Shown here: one piece after another, positions 43,601 through 49,002 of the stretch
Layout: every line of letters starts with the position of its first letter
Numbering within the stretch: the stretch's first letter is position 1
NCBI GenBank assembly: GCA_017392945.1
Contig: JAFOSK010000073.1
Span: forward strand, 1-49,002
DNA length: 49,002 nucleotides
Direction: 5' to 3'
Source: Treponema sp.
Lineage (GTDB): Bacteria > Spirochaetota > Spirochaetia > Treponematales > Treponemataceae
The notes under the pieces: model-generated
Seen by the model: the letters and a program-made list of their open reading frames with translations, nothing else
Database searches by the model: none
Told to the model about the DNA's origin: nothing
Position numbers and translations under genes: made by a program

Positions 43601-44622
43601 TGTGTTTCGTTTTTGAACATCAAAAGCCAGGTTTCCTTTTCATCACAAGGCTTTCCGTCTTTATCATGAGTATAATGAACGTCAATGTAGATTGAGCAGG
43701 CGTTATTTTCTTCACTTACTTCAAGGTCATCAAGTTTACCATGCTTCTTAAGATACTTAATGCCGATTACAGCCATGTCCATAAGACAAACAGGCTTATC
43801 ATTGCGACCGGCATACATTTCAGCACGCATGTCAGTATAATTCTGCAAAGATTTCTTGAACAAAGAAGCATAAGGACCTTCTTCAATCTTAATGTCCTTA
43901 AGTTCAGTAAGGAATGTAGTGTGACGGCAGTGATCAGACCAGTAAGTATCCAGAACGCGGATTTCTGTTTCAGTAGGATCACGCTTTTCACCAACAAAAT
44001 ATTCCTGCAGGAATTTTATATCAGCAAGGTCCATAGCAAGACCCATTTTCTGGCGGTATGCCTCAAGTTCAGCATCATTCCATCCAATAAAACCAGTTAC
44101 AACCGGAATATCGCCAGGAACCGCACTCTTAATTTCCAATGTTTCCGGCTTAGAATCATCAGTCAATCGGCTGTCTACAGGGTTAATAAGATAATTCTGA
44201 ATTTTAGCAACATCATCAGCGCTAAGATTTCCGCTCAAAACAACAACTTTAGCACATCTAACGCGAGGAGCTTCCTTCAAAACAGGAGCCGAAGAAGCCA
44301 TCCCCGCACGCAGCAAAGAAAGACACTGTTCCGCACTGTCTGCACGCTGATCATACTGTCCAGGAAGATATTCCCAGACAATTACAGTGTCGCTCTCAGA
44401 AACCTCAATCTTCTCAAAATAAACAAAATCACTCTGAGGTTCACTGAAAATTCGAGTAGCCGCAGCTTTACCTACAGCCTCGCCCACATTTTCAACATCA
44501 TAGCGGTTCAAGTAACGCACACCAGTCAATCCGGCAATGCCCAAAAAGTTTTTAATCTGACCAAAATAGCTTTTAGCCTCATTTTCAAAACCAGGCTTTC
44601 TTTCTACATATAAACGAAACAT
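40654..44622 (-). CDS. purL: Phosphoribosylformylglycinamidine synthase, single-chain
   Basis: This 1322-residue enzyme converts FGAR, glutamine and ATP to FGAM, the fourth step of purine synthesis, in the cytoplasm. It is the large PurL in which the synthetase and glutaminase are fused. The N-terminal PurS-like part is followed by the signature YWSDHCRHTTF (227-237), two AIRS-type halves (GGGTGRDGIGGATGSS; GGKDSMSG), and a C-terminal class I amidotransferase with Cys1145 (GICNGFQ), His1214 and Glu1216 (SHGEGRF). The oxyanion and nucleotide motifs are intact. No ribosome-binding site precedes the ATG; TATAAT ends 6 nt upstream, so a leaderless mRNA is predicted. It stands alone rather than in a pur operon. 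Confidence 0.97.
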   Translation of the reverse strand: MFRLYVERKPGFENEAKSYFGQIKNFLGIAGLTGVRYLNRYDVENVGEAVGKAAATRIFSEPQSDFVYFEKIEVSESDTVIVWEYLPGQYDQRADSAEQCLSLLRAGMASSAPVLKEAPRVRCAKVVVLSGNLSADDVAKIQNYLINPVDSRLTDDSKPETLEIKSAVPGDIPVVTGFIGWNDAELEAYRQKMGLAMDLADIKFLQEYFVGEKRDPTETEIRVLDTYWSDHCRHTTFLTELKDIKIEEGPYASLFKKSLQNYTDMRAEMYAGRNDKPVCLMDMAVIGIKYLKKHGKLDDLEVSEENNACSIYIDVHYTHDKDGKPCDEKETWLLMFKNETHNHPTEIEPFGGAATCIGGAIRDPLSGRSWVYQSMRVTGAADPTVPLNATRKGKLPQVKICREAAQGFSSYGNQIGLTTGQVTELYHPGYMAKRMELGAVIAAAPLNTVMRERPEAGDVIILLGGGTGRDGIGGATGSSKVHTEKSVTTAAAEVQKGNAVEERKIQRLFRNKEVSLMIRRCNDFGAGGVSVAIGELAPGLEIDLDKVPKKYEGLNGTELAISESQERMACVVRAKDAERFIKEAEKENLQAVKVADVTDTNRLIINWRGKTIVNLGREFLDAAGAHHEAVAYIESPASQEKSPLVNALDSVKNVLDGGKNADILKKAWLANISDLACCSQRGLGERFDGSIGSSSVLFPYGGKYQCTPEAGMAAKIPVVSPFETSTVSLMANGYDPRVGEWSPWHGAQTAVLSSLAKIACMGGKPETCRLSFQEFFGRAVSEKTWGYPAAALLGSIDAQVSMGCASIGGKDSMSGTFEDINVPHTLVSFAVTHDEVKNVTSGSFKKAGSNVYLVSVPYSSELAPDFDTFNKNANVLYALNAAGKIDAMYPVCAGGIAEAVSKMAMGNRIGVKIENIPLSATCAANAGVSASVKDLFTPLYGSIVVEAAVELELSEFVEGTVSKIGVTTESGDIELAVAGVAEMKLGLAEVESAWEAKLAEVFPPVSGAEVQKPLPDFAKNVHKSLSEARKNPVFAAPTAKPRVLLPVFPGTNCEFDMARAFNLAGADTKIIVLANRTPAMLEESLANFERELKEAQILALSGGFSAGDEPDGSAKFIANCLREGRVSAQIMDLLKKRDGLVLGICNGFQALVKTGLAMYGEFRDMEGDMPTLTYNKIGRHISRVVRTRMVSAMSPWAQDATVIDPRIHLVPISHGEGRFVCDEKTAKALFENGQVYTQYVDEFGNPAITEPDNPNGSLFAIEGITSPDGRVLGKMGHSERTIGIDANGASVDLIKNVAGNPLTNESENSCQNLFRAGVRYFK

Positions 44623-44628
44623 TCCATC

Positions 44629-44657
44629 ATTATAAAGATATCACGCATCTCTTTCAA
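44629..44657 (-). promoter_or_regulatory. Predicted leaderless promoter of purL
   Basis: Read on the minus strand: TTGAAA (44657-44652), 17 bp, TATAAT (44634-44629), 6 nt (GATGGA), ATG at 44622. Near-consensus hexamers with ideal spacing; the -35 lies inside the end of the alkD remnant. Confidence 0.75.
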
Positions 44658-44823
44658 TTACATACGGGCGCAAAGGATTCCGCAACTCGCCTTCCAGGGC
44701 CCGCAAATCGGGAGTGCGGATTCCGATCATCTGTTCCTTTGTGATTCCGGGAACAAGTTTTATCTGAAAATCCCGGTACCTTTCGTCCTGTAAGGAAAAG
44801 AGTTTTCTGGTTATTTCTTCCAT
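44641..44823 (-). pseudogene. Truncated AlkD-like DNA alkylation repair protein (N-terminal fragment)
   Basis: Sixty codons begin MEEITRKLFSLQDERYRDFQ, then KLVPGITKEQMIGIRTPDLRAL, the well-conserved N-terminus of the DNA-alkylation-repair (AlkD, HEAT-like repeat) family. Full proteins have about 220-240 residues, so only the first repeat remains, and the last ~15 residues (LRNPLRPYVIERDA) do not look like the family. An AAAGG lies upstream of the ATG, so translation is still possible, but glycosylase activity is not. A longer in-frame reading from 45024 is rejected because it overlaps the Nudix gene. The purL promoter occupies its 3' end. Confidence 0.82.
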
Positions 44824-44836
44824 ATAAATTACCTTT

Positions 44837-45325
44837 TTAGCGAGTCTTGTTTCTCGTGATAAAATGAAGGATGTCTTTTTCTTTTGAAAAATCTGTAGTC
44901 TTAAAAAACTCCGGATAAATCTGCTTATCGTCGCAATCCGAAAGGTCAAGCCATTCCAGGACTTCGCCATCCGGGCCGTCGGTGGTAGAATGGCCGCTTT
45001 CAAGAGAAGCAAGTTTTTTATCAACCTTTACAAGGAAGAAAAGGGAAATCTCGTGATATAAAGTTCCCTCTGCATCCCTAAAAAAGTTTTCGTGGATAGC
45101 GGCAAGTCGTTCAAGTTCAAGCTCCAGGCCTGTTTCTTCCTTCAGTTCGCGAAGGCAGGCTTCTTCTGCAGTCTCGCCAAATCGCACCCGGCCGCCCACG
45201 GAATACCACATATCGCCCCGAGTTTCACCGGGATTTCGGGCCATCAGAATCCTGTTTCCGTTTCGGATAATTGCTCCAACGCGGTAGTTGAATTTTCCTT
45301 CCTCAGTTTTGAATGTACAGTCCAT
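44837..45325 (-). CDS. Nudix hydrolase
   Basis: The protein has 162 residues. The Nudix box G-x5-E-x7-RELKEETGL is complete (G45, E51, R59-E60, E63-E64, G66), so it should bind Mg2+ and cleave a nucleoside-diphosphate-linked substrate or an oxidised nucleotide; the substrate is unknown. It contains a late hydrophobic strand EVLEWLDLSDCDD typical of MutT/ADP-ribose-type enzymes. The ATG overlaps the stop of the upstream GNAT gene by one base (TGATG) and AGGAAGG precedes it, so the two are coupled. It is part of the leftward run of small enzymes. Confidence 0.9.
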   Translation of the reverse strand: MDCTFKTEEGKFNYRVGAIIRNGNRILMARNPGETRGDMWYSVGGRVRFGETAEEACLRELKEETGLELELERLAAIHENFFRDAEGTLYHEISLFFLVKVDKKLASLESGHSTTDGPDGEVLEWLDLSDCDDKQIYPEFFKTTDFSKEKDILHFITRNKTR

Positions 45326-45900
45326 CAGTCAGTTCCTTCCTGCATTTCGTATAAAAATTCCTTGCGCTCTTCTGTCGGAGCTATTTTGTTGTAACGGCCG
45401 CCCGTGCAGGAAACGCGTTTCATGCCCAGTTTTTCCATGGTTTTCCAGGAAGCAATGTTCTCACTGTCGCAATGGGCGATAAACTTTTTAACGGAAAGAT
45501 TCCTCACTGCCCAGGCCATAAGTGCCTTTGCCGCTTCCACCGCGTAGCCATTTCCCTGTGCAGTTTTAGAAAGACACCAGCCAAGTTCGCCGTTTGTCCT
45601 GGATTTGTCCAGATGCACGCTGACTCCCCCGATGTGCTTTCCGTCCTTAATAATAGCAAATTCAAAGAAATCGGGCTTCACTTTTGTCCATTCTTTTTCC
45701 GCGGCTTCAAGGAATTCTTGTGTCGCCTCCTCCGAGTCATTCGGAAGGTGAAGCATAAAGCGCATGTTCTCCCTGTCACCTGCGTATGCATGGGTCGTTT
45801 TTAGAAAGGCCATGCTCTGAGGGATAAGCTCAAGGCGAGGAGTTTTTATATGAGGGGCGGGCTTTGTTGCAAATTTGTGATTTTTGATTGCGGCAACCAT
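45325..45900 (-). CDS. GNAT acetyltransferase, RimJ/RimL type
   Basis: The protein has 191 residues from the ATG at 45900; a longer reading to 45966 would overlap the upstream gene by 62 bp and is not preferred, although no good ribosome-binding site is seen for either. Motifs: TPRLELIPQ at the start, FEFAIIKDGKHIGGVSVHLD, GELGWCLSKTAQGNGYAVEA (acetyl-CoA pyrophosphate loop, with QGNGYA for Q/RxxGxG/A) and HCDSENIASWKTMEKLGMKR. This is the pattern of N-terminal or small-molecule acetyltransferases of the RimJ/RimL group (Acetyltransf_3). Substrate unknown. Confidence 0.88.
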   Translation of the reverse strand: MVAAIKNHKFATKPAPHIKTPRLELIPQSMAFLKTTHAYAGDRENMRFMLHLPNDSEEATQEFLEAAEKEWTKVKPDFFEFAIIKDGKHIGGVSVHLDKSRTNGELGWCLSKTAQGNGYAVEAAKALMAWAVRNLSVKKFIAHCDSENIASWKTMEKLGMKRVSCTGGRYNKIAPTEERKEFLYEMQEGTD

Positions 45901-45904
45901 GAAA

Positions 45905-46273
45905 TTATACCCAGGTTTCCCAGATTTTTTGTGCCATACCGGCTGTGGCTTCAACTTTTCCGCCATTTTTGTTGCGGCAGACCGGCTGCTTCAATAATTT
46001 TGCCTGATTTTCAAAAAGCTTGTCTTCCTTTTCGCTGTCGTCAAGGTAGGCAATGCTTGAATAGTCTTTTGAGGATTTGTCTGTGAGAACTTCAAGGGCT
46101 GCGTCCCGGCCACCTTCTGTGCGGGAAAGTGCTGTTACAACAGAATCAAACTCGCCCCGGGACATTTCCTTTTCTTTTAAGTCGATAAATTGAAAGTCAA
46201 TGCGGCGCTCCTTAAAAAAACGCTGAGCGGCTTTGCAGTCGAAAGATTTGTTTGTTCCGAAAATTTGAATCAT
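45905..46273 (-). CDS. ArsC/Spx-family glutaredoxin-like protein, single cysteine motif
   Basis: The protein has 122 residues: MIQIFGTNKSFDCKAAQRFF places Cys13 in a CxxxA motif, followed by RRIDFQFIDLKEKEMSRGEF, the ArsC-family layout (strand-Cys-helix, then D(I/L)KE). The CxxC of Spx and the usual C-terminal VKRP motif are absent; the matching place reads LKQPVCRN, giving a second cysteine. It may be a thiol-linked reductase or a regulator. SD GAGG precedes the ATG. A second ArsC-family gene lies at 47996-48352 in the same run. Confidence 0.8.
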   Translation of the reverse strand: MIQIFGTNKSFDCKAAQRFFKERRIDFQFIDLKEKEMSRGEFDSVVTALSRTEGGRDAALEVLTDKSSKDYSSIAYLDDSEKEDKLFENQAKLLKQPVCRNKNGGKVEATAGMAQKIWETWV

Positions 46274-46281
46274 AATTACCT

Positions 46282-46839
46282 CTATTTATTAAACTGATAC
46301 TCCAGAATCTCACAGTTTTTGATTCCAAAGTTGCCGTAATCCTCGTTGGTCATGTCGAAAAAGTAGGAGTTTACCGCCCGGGCAATTCCGTTGTGAGCCA
46401 CAAGAAGATAAGTTTTACCGTCTTTGGAAAGATCGTCAAGAAGGTTGTAGATTCGCTGACAGAGCCGGAGCATGGACTCCCCGCCCTGGTAAGACTGAAC
46501 GAAATTCCGCTTGTCCATCTTAAAAACTTCGCCGTTACGGGGAGTCCCCTCGTACTTTCCGAAGTTCTGCTCCCTAAGGCGCTCTTCCACCCGGAGAGGA
46601 AGCTCTGTCATATCTGCAATGTGTTTTGCTGTGTCTAAGGCTCGGGAAAGAGGAGAAGATAAAATCTCGTCGATGGCAATTTCGCCATTTTCAAGCTTCT
46701 GCTTTATGAGGCGACCGGTTTCTTCCGCCTGAGCATGGCCTTTTTGAGTAAGACCGATATCCGTTGCACCGCAGATTTTGTTTTCAACGTTCCAGACTGT
46801 TTCGCCATGCCTGCAAAAATAGATTTTTTTATTGTTCAT
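46282..46839 (-). CDS. Histidine phosphatase (phosphoglycerate-mutase-like)
   Basis: The protein has 185 residues. FCRHGE (R10, H11, G12) is the phosphate-accepting motif, with SSPLSRALDTAKHI (second Arg), LREQNFGKYEG (Glu proton donor) and VAHNGIARA (second His). These fit the broad-specificity phosphatase / cobalamin-phosphatase (CobC, GpmB-like) group; the substrate is unknown. GGGAG precedes the ATG, one base after the stop of the upstream GNAT gene. It belongs to the leftward run. Confidence 0.92.
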   Translation of the reverse strand: MNNKKIYFCRHGETVWNVENKICGATDIGLTQKGHAQAEETGRLIKQKLENGEIAIDEILSSPLSRALDTAKHIADMTELPLRVEERLREQNFGKYEGTPRNGEVFKMDKRNFVQSYQGGESMLRLCQRIYNLLDDLSKDGKTYLLVAHNGIARAVNSYFFDMTNEDYGNFGIKNCEILEYQFNK

Positions 46840-46840
46840 T

Positions 46841-47311
46841 TTATTCTCCCTGGGGAACGCCCTCGTTAAGGCTTTTATTGCGATAGTTTAAGTTGGTGCG
46901 GAGGGTGTAGCCTTGTTTTTCCCAGAAGGAATTGGCGACATCGTTATCCTTGAACACCAGCCCGAAGATTTTGTTGATTCCTTCTTCTTTCAGGGCTTCT
47001 TCCGCTTTTTTAACCAGTGCTGTTGCAACCCCTTCCCGCCTGTAAGCCGGATGAACGCACAAATGATGAATAATAGCTCGGCGTCCGTCGTGACCTGTAA
47101 GAATAACCCCTGCAATTTCAGGCGCATCTCCGGTACCGTCTTTAGATTCTGCAAGGAAACAGGTGTTAGGGTTTCGCTTAAGATATTTTTCAATTCCCTC
47201 CTGGCTGTCATCTACCGGATTCATGGCACGGCGAGTCTGTTCGGTACTGCACCAGAGGGAGTAGATTGCATCGTAATCGGCGATGGTAACGGGACGTAGT
47301 ATGATAGACAT
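46841..47311 (-). CDS. GNAT acetyltransferase
   Basis: The protein has 156 residues of the Acetyltransf_1 type: IILRPVTIADYDAIYSLWCS at the start, EIAGVILTGHDGRRAIIHHLCVHPAYRREGVA with the acetyl-CoA loop RREGVA (Q/RxxGxG/A), and FKDNDVANSFWEKQGYT near the end. Wording is close to RimI-like or small-molecule acetyltransferases. AAGGAG stands 8 nt before the ATG. It lies between the ATC-hydrolase-like gene (5-bp gap) and the histidine phosphatase gene. Confidence 0.9.
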   Translation of the reverse strand: MSIILRPVTIADYDAIYSLWCSTEQTRRAMNPVDDSQEGIEKYLKRNPNTCFLAESKDGTGDAPEIAGVILTGHDGRRAIIHHLCVHPAYRREGVATALVKKAEEALKEEGINKIFGLVFKDNDVANSFWEKQGYTLRTNLNYRNKSLNEGVPQGE

Positions 47312-47316
47312 AGTTT

Positions 47317-47970
47317 TTACTCCTTCTCCACATATCTCATTGAAAAATTGCAGCAGTCGTCGCCGGCATACAAAGTTTTGTCCCGATTGTAAGAAAGCTT
47401 TGGATGCATATTGGTATACATCAAATTATCAATGTCGCAGAAAACCGAACAGATTTTTGGGCAGTTCAGTTCTTTTGTAAGCGCAATGAAACGGCAGCTT
47501 TTTACATGGAATTCAGTGTATTCCGGAGTATCGCAGATTACTTCGCACTTTCCTTCGCCAACTGTACGCAGAAAATCCTGGGGAAAGCCCTTGAGAAATG
47601 CTTCGTCTTCGCAGAATCGGTTTACAAGGTAGTCGTGACCACGCTGGCCGTCTAGAAAATAGATTTCACGGAAGATGGAAAGAGCGTCAATATGGCGGAC
47701 ATCCGTACACTCTTTATCGTCTGAACAGGCAGCCCAGTAATTCTGCAATACTCTATACACCGCCACCGACGGCAAAATGTAATACACCGCGTCTTCATCT
47801 TCTTCTGTAATATTCTGCTTTTGGAATAGCTCCGAATATTTTTCGACAATTTGATTCCATAACTTTTCTGCATTTTTGGAATCGAAGTGTTTATTCAAAA
47901 CCGTTTTTACATTTTCTTCAAAGGTTCCGCCATAGGCGTCTTTAAGTAGTTCAATTGAGTTGGCTTTCAT
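47317..47970 (-). CDS. L-2-amino-thiazoline-4-carboxylate hydrolase-like protein
   Basis: The protein has 217 residues. The C-terminal half (FHVKSCRFIALTKELNCP, ICSVFCDIDNLMYTNMHP, LYAGDDCCNFSMR) matches the 'ATC hydrolase' family, whose founding member opens the thiazoline ring in L-cysteine synthesis by pseudomonads; most members in anaerobes are uncharacterised, so this function is a family label, not a claim. It has seven or more cysteines, three in the C-terminal motif, which could bind metal. A perfect AGGAGG precedes the ATG. It is translated just before the GNAT gene at 46841. Confidence 0.8.
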   Translation of the reverse strand: MKANSIELLKDAYGGTFEENVKTVLNKHFDSKNAEKLWNQIVEKYSELFQKQNITEEDEDAVYYILPSVAVYRVLQNYWAACSDDKECTDVRHIDALSIFREIYFLDGQRGHDYLVNRFCEDEAFLKGFPQDFLRTVGEGKCEVICDTPEYTEFHVKSCRFIALTKELNCPKICSVFCDIDNLMYTNMHPKLSYNRDKTLYAGDDCCNFSMRYVEKE

Positions 47971-47995
47971 TTTTGTACTCCTCCTGGTGTAGTTT

Positions 47996-48352
47996 TTATT
48001 TCAGCAGTGCCTTCTTCCACTCCTCTTCTCTAAAGCCTGTGCAGACTGTTTCATCCGTTACAAGAAGCGGGCGTTTTACCAGCATTCCGTCGCTTGAAAG
48101 AAGCTGGAACTTTTCGTCGTCGCTCATTGACGGAAGTTTTTTGGAAAGTTCCATTTCGCGATACAAAATCCCGCTGGTATTGAAAAAGCGTTTTAATTCA
48201 AGTCCGCTTTTTGCGTGAAGGGCGCGGAGAGTTTTTTCATCCGGATGGTCGCCCTTGATGTCGATTTTTTCAAATTCAATTTTGTGTGCGTTCAGCCAGT
48301 CGACAGCCTTTTTGCAGGTTGAACAGCGGTCGTAGCAGTATACTTTAATCAT
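47996..48352 (-). CDS. ArsC/Spx-family protein with CxxC
   Basis: The protein has 118 residues. CYDRCSTCKKAVDWL contains the CxxC (C10, C13) of the Spx/YffB group, followed by EKIDIKGDHPDEKTL and, near the end, LLSSDGMLVKRPLLV, the conserved KRP loop of ArsC-family proteins, so the fold is complete. It may be a thioredoxin-linked reductase or, like Spx, an RNA-polymerase-binding regulator. AAGGA precedes the ATG. Its first 8 bp overlap the end of the upstream GNAT gene (48345-48352). Confidence 0.9.
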   Translation of the reverse strand: MIKVYCYDRCSTCKKAVDWLNAHKIEFEKIDIKGDHPDEKTLRALHAKSGLELKRFFNTSGILYREMELSKKLPSMSDDEKFQLLSSDGMLVKRPLLVTDETVCTGFREEEWKKALLK

Positions 48353-49001
48353 CTTTAATTTCCTTTTTAAAAATATAAGTCATATATTGTTTTCTGTCAT
48401 CGCCTGTCTTTTCCCCGGAACCGCCAGTCCCCCGGGAAAAGGGCTCGTATTCTTCTTCGCTCAATAGTTCCCAGCCGTTGTCAAAATACCACTGAACATT
48501 GCACTCGCAGTCTGTCCAAAGTAACATGTTTTTATAGCCGCGGGCTTTGAACTCCTTTACCGCTTCGCTTAAAATCCGGCTTCCCCATCCCCTTTCCATG
48601 CTTACAAAAAGGCAGAGCTTTACGTCGTCATTCTTCATCAGGGAAAAAGTTTTTTCTTCCATATAGTTAAGGTAGCGGCGACCGGTTTGGAAGATATTTC
48701 GTTCGCGAGAAGAAGCTTCTTCCAGGAACTTGAAAAACCAGGAACCGTCAGATTTATCGGATTTTGCAGCAGCGAAGGCAATGGCTTTCAATTTACAGTC
48801 AGTTACAGCATCACCACCAGCAGGGCTTCCTTCGGAATCATCTTTTCCAGCCGTCTTTTCTGTCATCATAAACTGCATGTCATTTATATGCATGTTGGTA
48901 CGGATAATCATTTCAACATAACGGCGGTTGAAGTCCTCGCTTTCGCCTGGAACATTCCATAAAGGTAAAAGACGATTTACAAGAGAGGAAATGTATTTTT
49001 C
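48345..49001 (-). CDS. GNAT-type acetyltransferase, 5' end outside window
   Basis: The frame is open to the right edge (EKYISSLVNRLLPLWNVPGE before the first internal Met at 48911), so this is a partial gene and the ATG at 48911 is internal. At least 219 residues are visible. The acetyl-CoA part is LCLFVSMERGWGSRILSEAV, followed by FKARGYKNMLLWTDCECNVQWYFDNGWELL, typical of GNATs, with GWGS in place of the usual loop. Between about residues 47 and 65 is a low-complexity Gly/Asp/Ser stretch, unusual in the family. It overlaps the downstream ArsC-like gene by 8 bp, so they are co-transcribed. Confidence 0.85.
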   Translation of the reverse strand, partial: EKYISSLVNRLLPLWNVPGESEDFNRRYVEMIIRTNMHINDMQFMMTEKTAGKDDSEGSPAGGDAVTDCKLKAIAFAAAKSDKSDGSWFFKFLEEASSRERNIFQTGRRYLNYMEEKTFSLMKNDDVKLCLFVSMERGWGSRILSEAVKEFKARGYKNMLLWTDCECNVQWYFDNGWELLSEEEYEPFSRGTGGSGEKTGDDRKQYMTYIFKKEIKDD

Positions 49002-49002
49002 A

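Noticed and set aside
40792..44613. Three long plus-strand open frames opposite purL
   Set aside because: Antisense shadows of a well-supported 1322-residue PurL; no signal sequence, motif or ribosome-binding site.
44824..45024. Upstream extension of the alkD fragment
   Set aside because: The added 67 residues overlap the Nudix gene in another frame; the family N-terminus begins exactly at the inner Met with AAAGG upstream.

Overview
This 49 kb window looks like the chromosome of a host- or gut-associated spirochaete of the Treponema type. That assignment is inference: it rests on many lipoproteins with short spirochaete-style signal peptides, a class II (long-form) ketol-acid reductoisomerase, a starch-binding lipoprotein gene pair, moderate GC, and spacers full of hairpins. 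Nothing in the sequence names a species.

Left end (1-5523): the 3' part of ilvC is followed by a small restriction-modification island, made of an XRE control-type regulator divergent from a 1019-residue single-chain nuclease-methylase-specificity protein. The island sits inside two nested brackets. The inner one is a perfect 25-bp inverted repeat (1388-1412 / 4957-4981) that forms part of a dispersed composite repeat. The outer one consists of extra copies of the ilvC 3' end (1185-1211, 5047-5160), each running into perfect hairpins. Region 5524-12770: a small lipoprotein; a leftward four-gene operon (alpha/beta-hydrolase-fold protein, U32 family protein, outer-membrane-type protein, metallophosphoesterase lipoprotein); divergent metA; and an Rpn/PD-(D/E)XK gene followed by a decayed copy of its own tail.

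Region 12779-33238, all leftward, encodes surface proteins: a 4377-residue Ig-like-repeat lipoprotein with a 1.76-kb tandem internal duplication, two paralogous starch-type lipoproteins (one a GH13 amylase), and a lipoprotein broken by a one-base frameshift. Region 33239-44640 holds housekeeping genes: an acyl-CoA ligase, an RluA-type pseudouridine synthase, two tandem CNNM/CorC proteins, a thioredoxin-fold lipoprotein and purL. Region 44641-49002 is a dense leftward run of small enzymes (Nudix, three GNATs, two ArsC/Spx-like proteins, a histidine phosphatase, an ATC-hydrolase-like protein) ending in an alkD fragment.

Three patterns cut across the genes. First, four genes (9345-10340, metA, 35858-36607, purL) have a -10 hexamer exactly 6 nt before the ATG and no Shine-Dalgarno sequence, which predicts leaderless mRNAs. 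Second, several gene ends are built into perfect hairpins that include the stop codon. Third, the spacers contain families of modular hairpin repeats. No CRISPR array, tRNA, rRNA, integrase or transposase gene was recognised.
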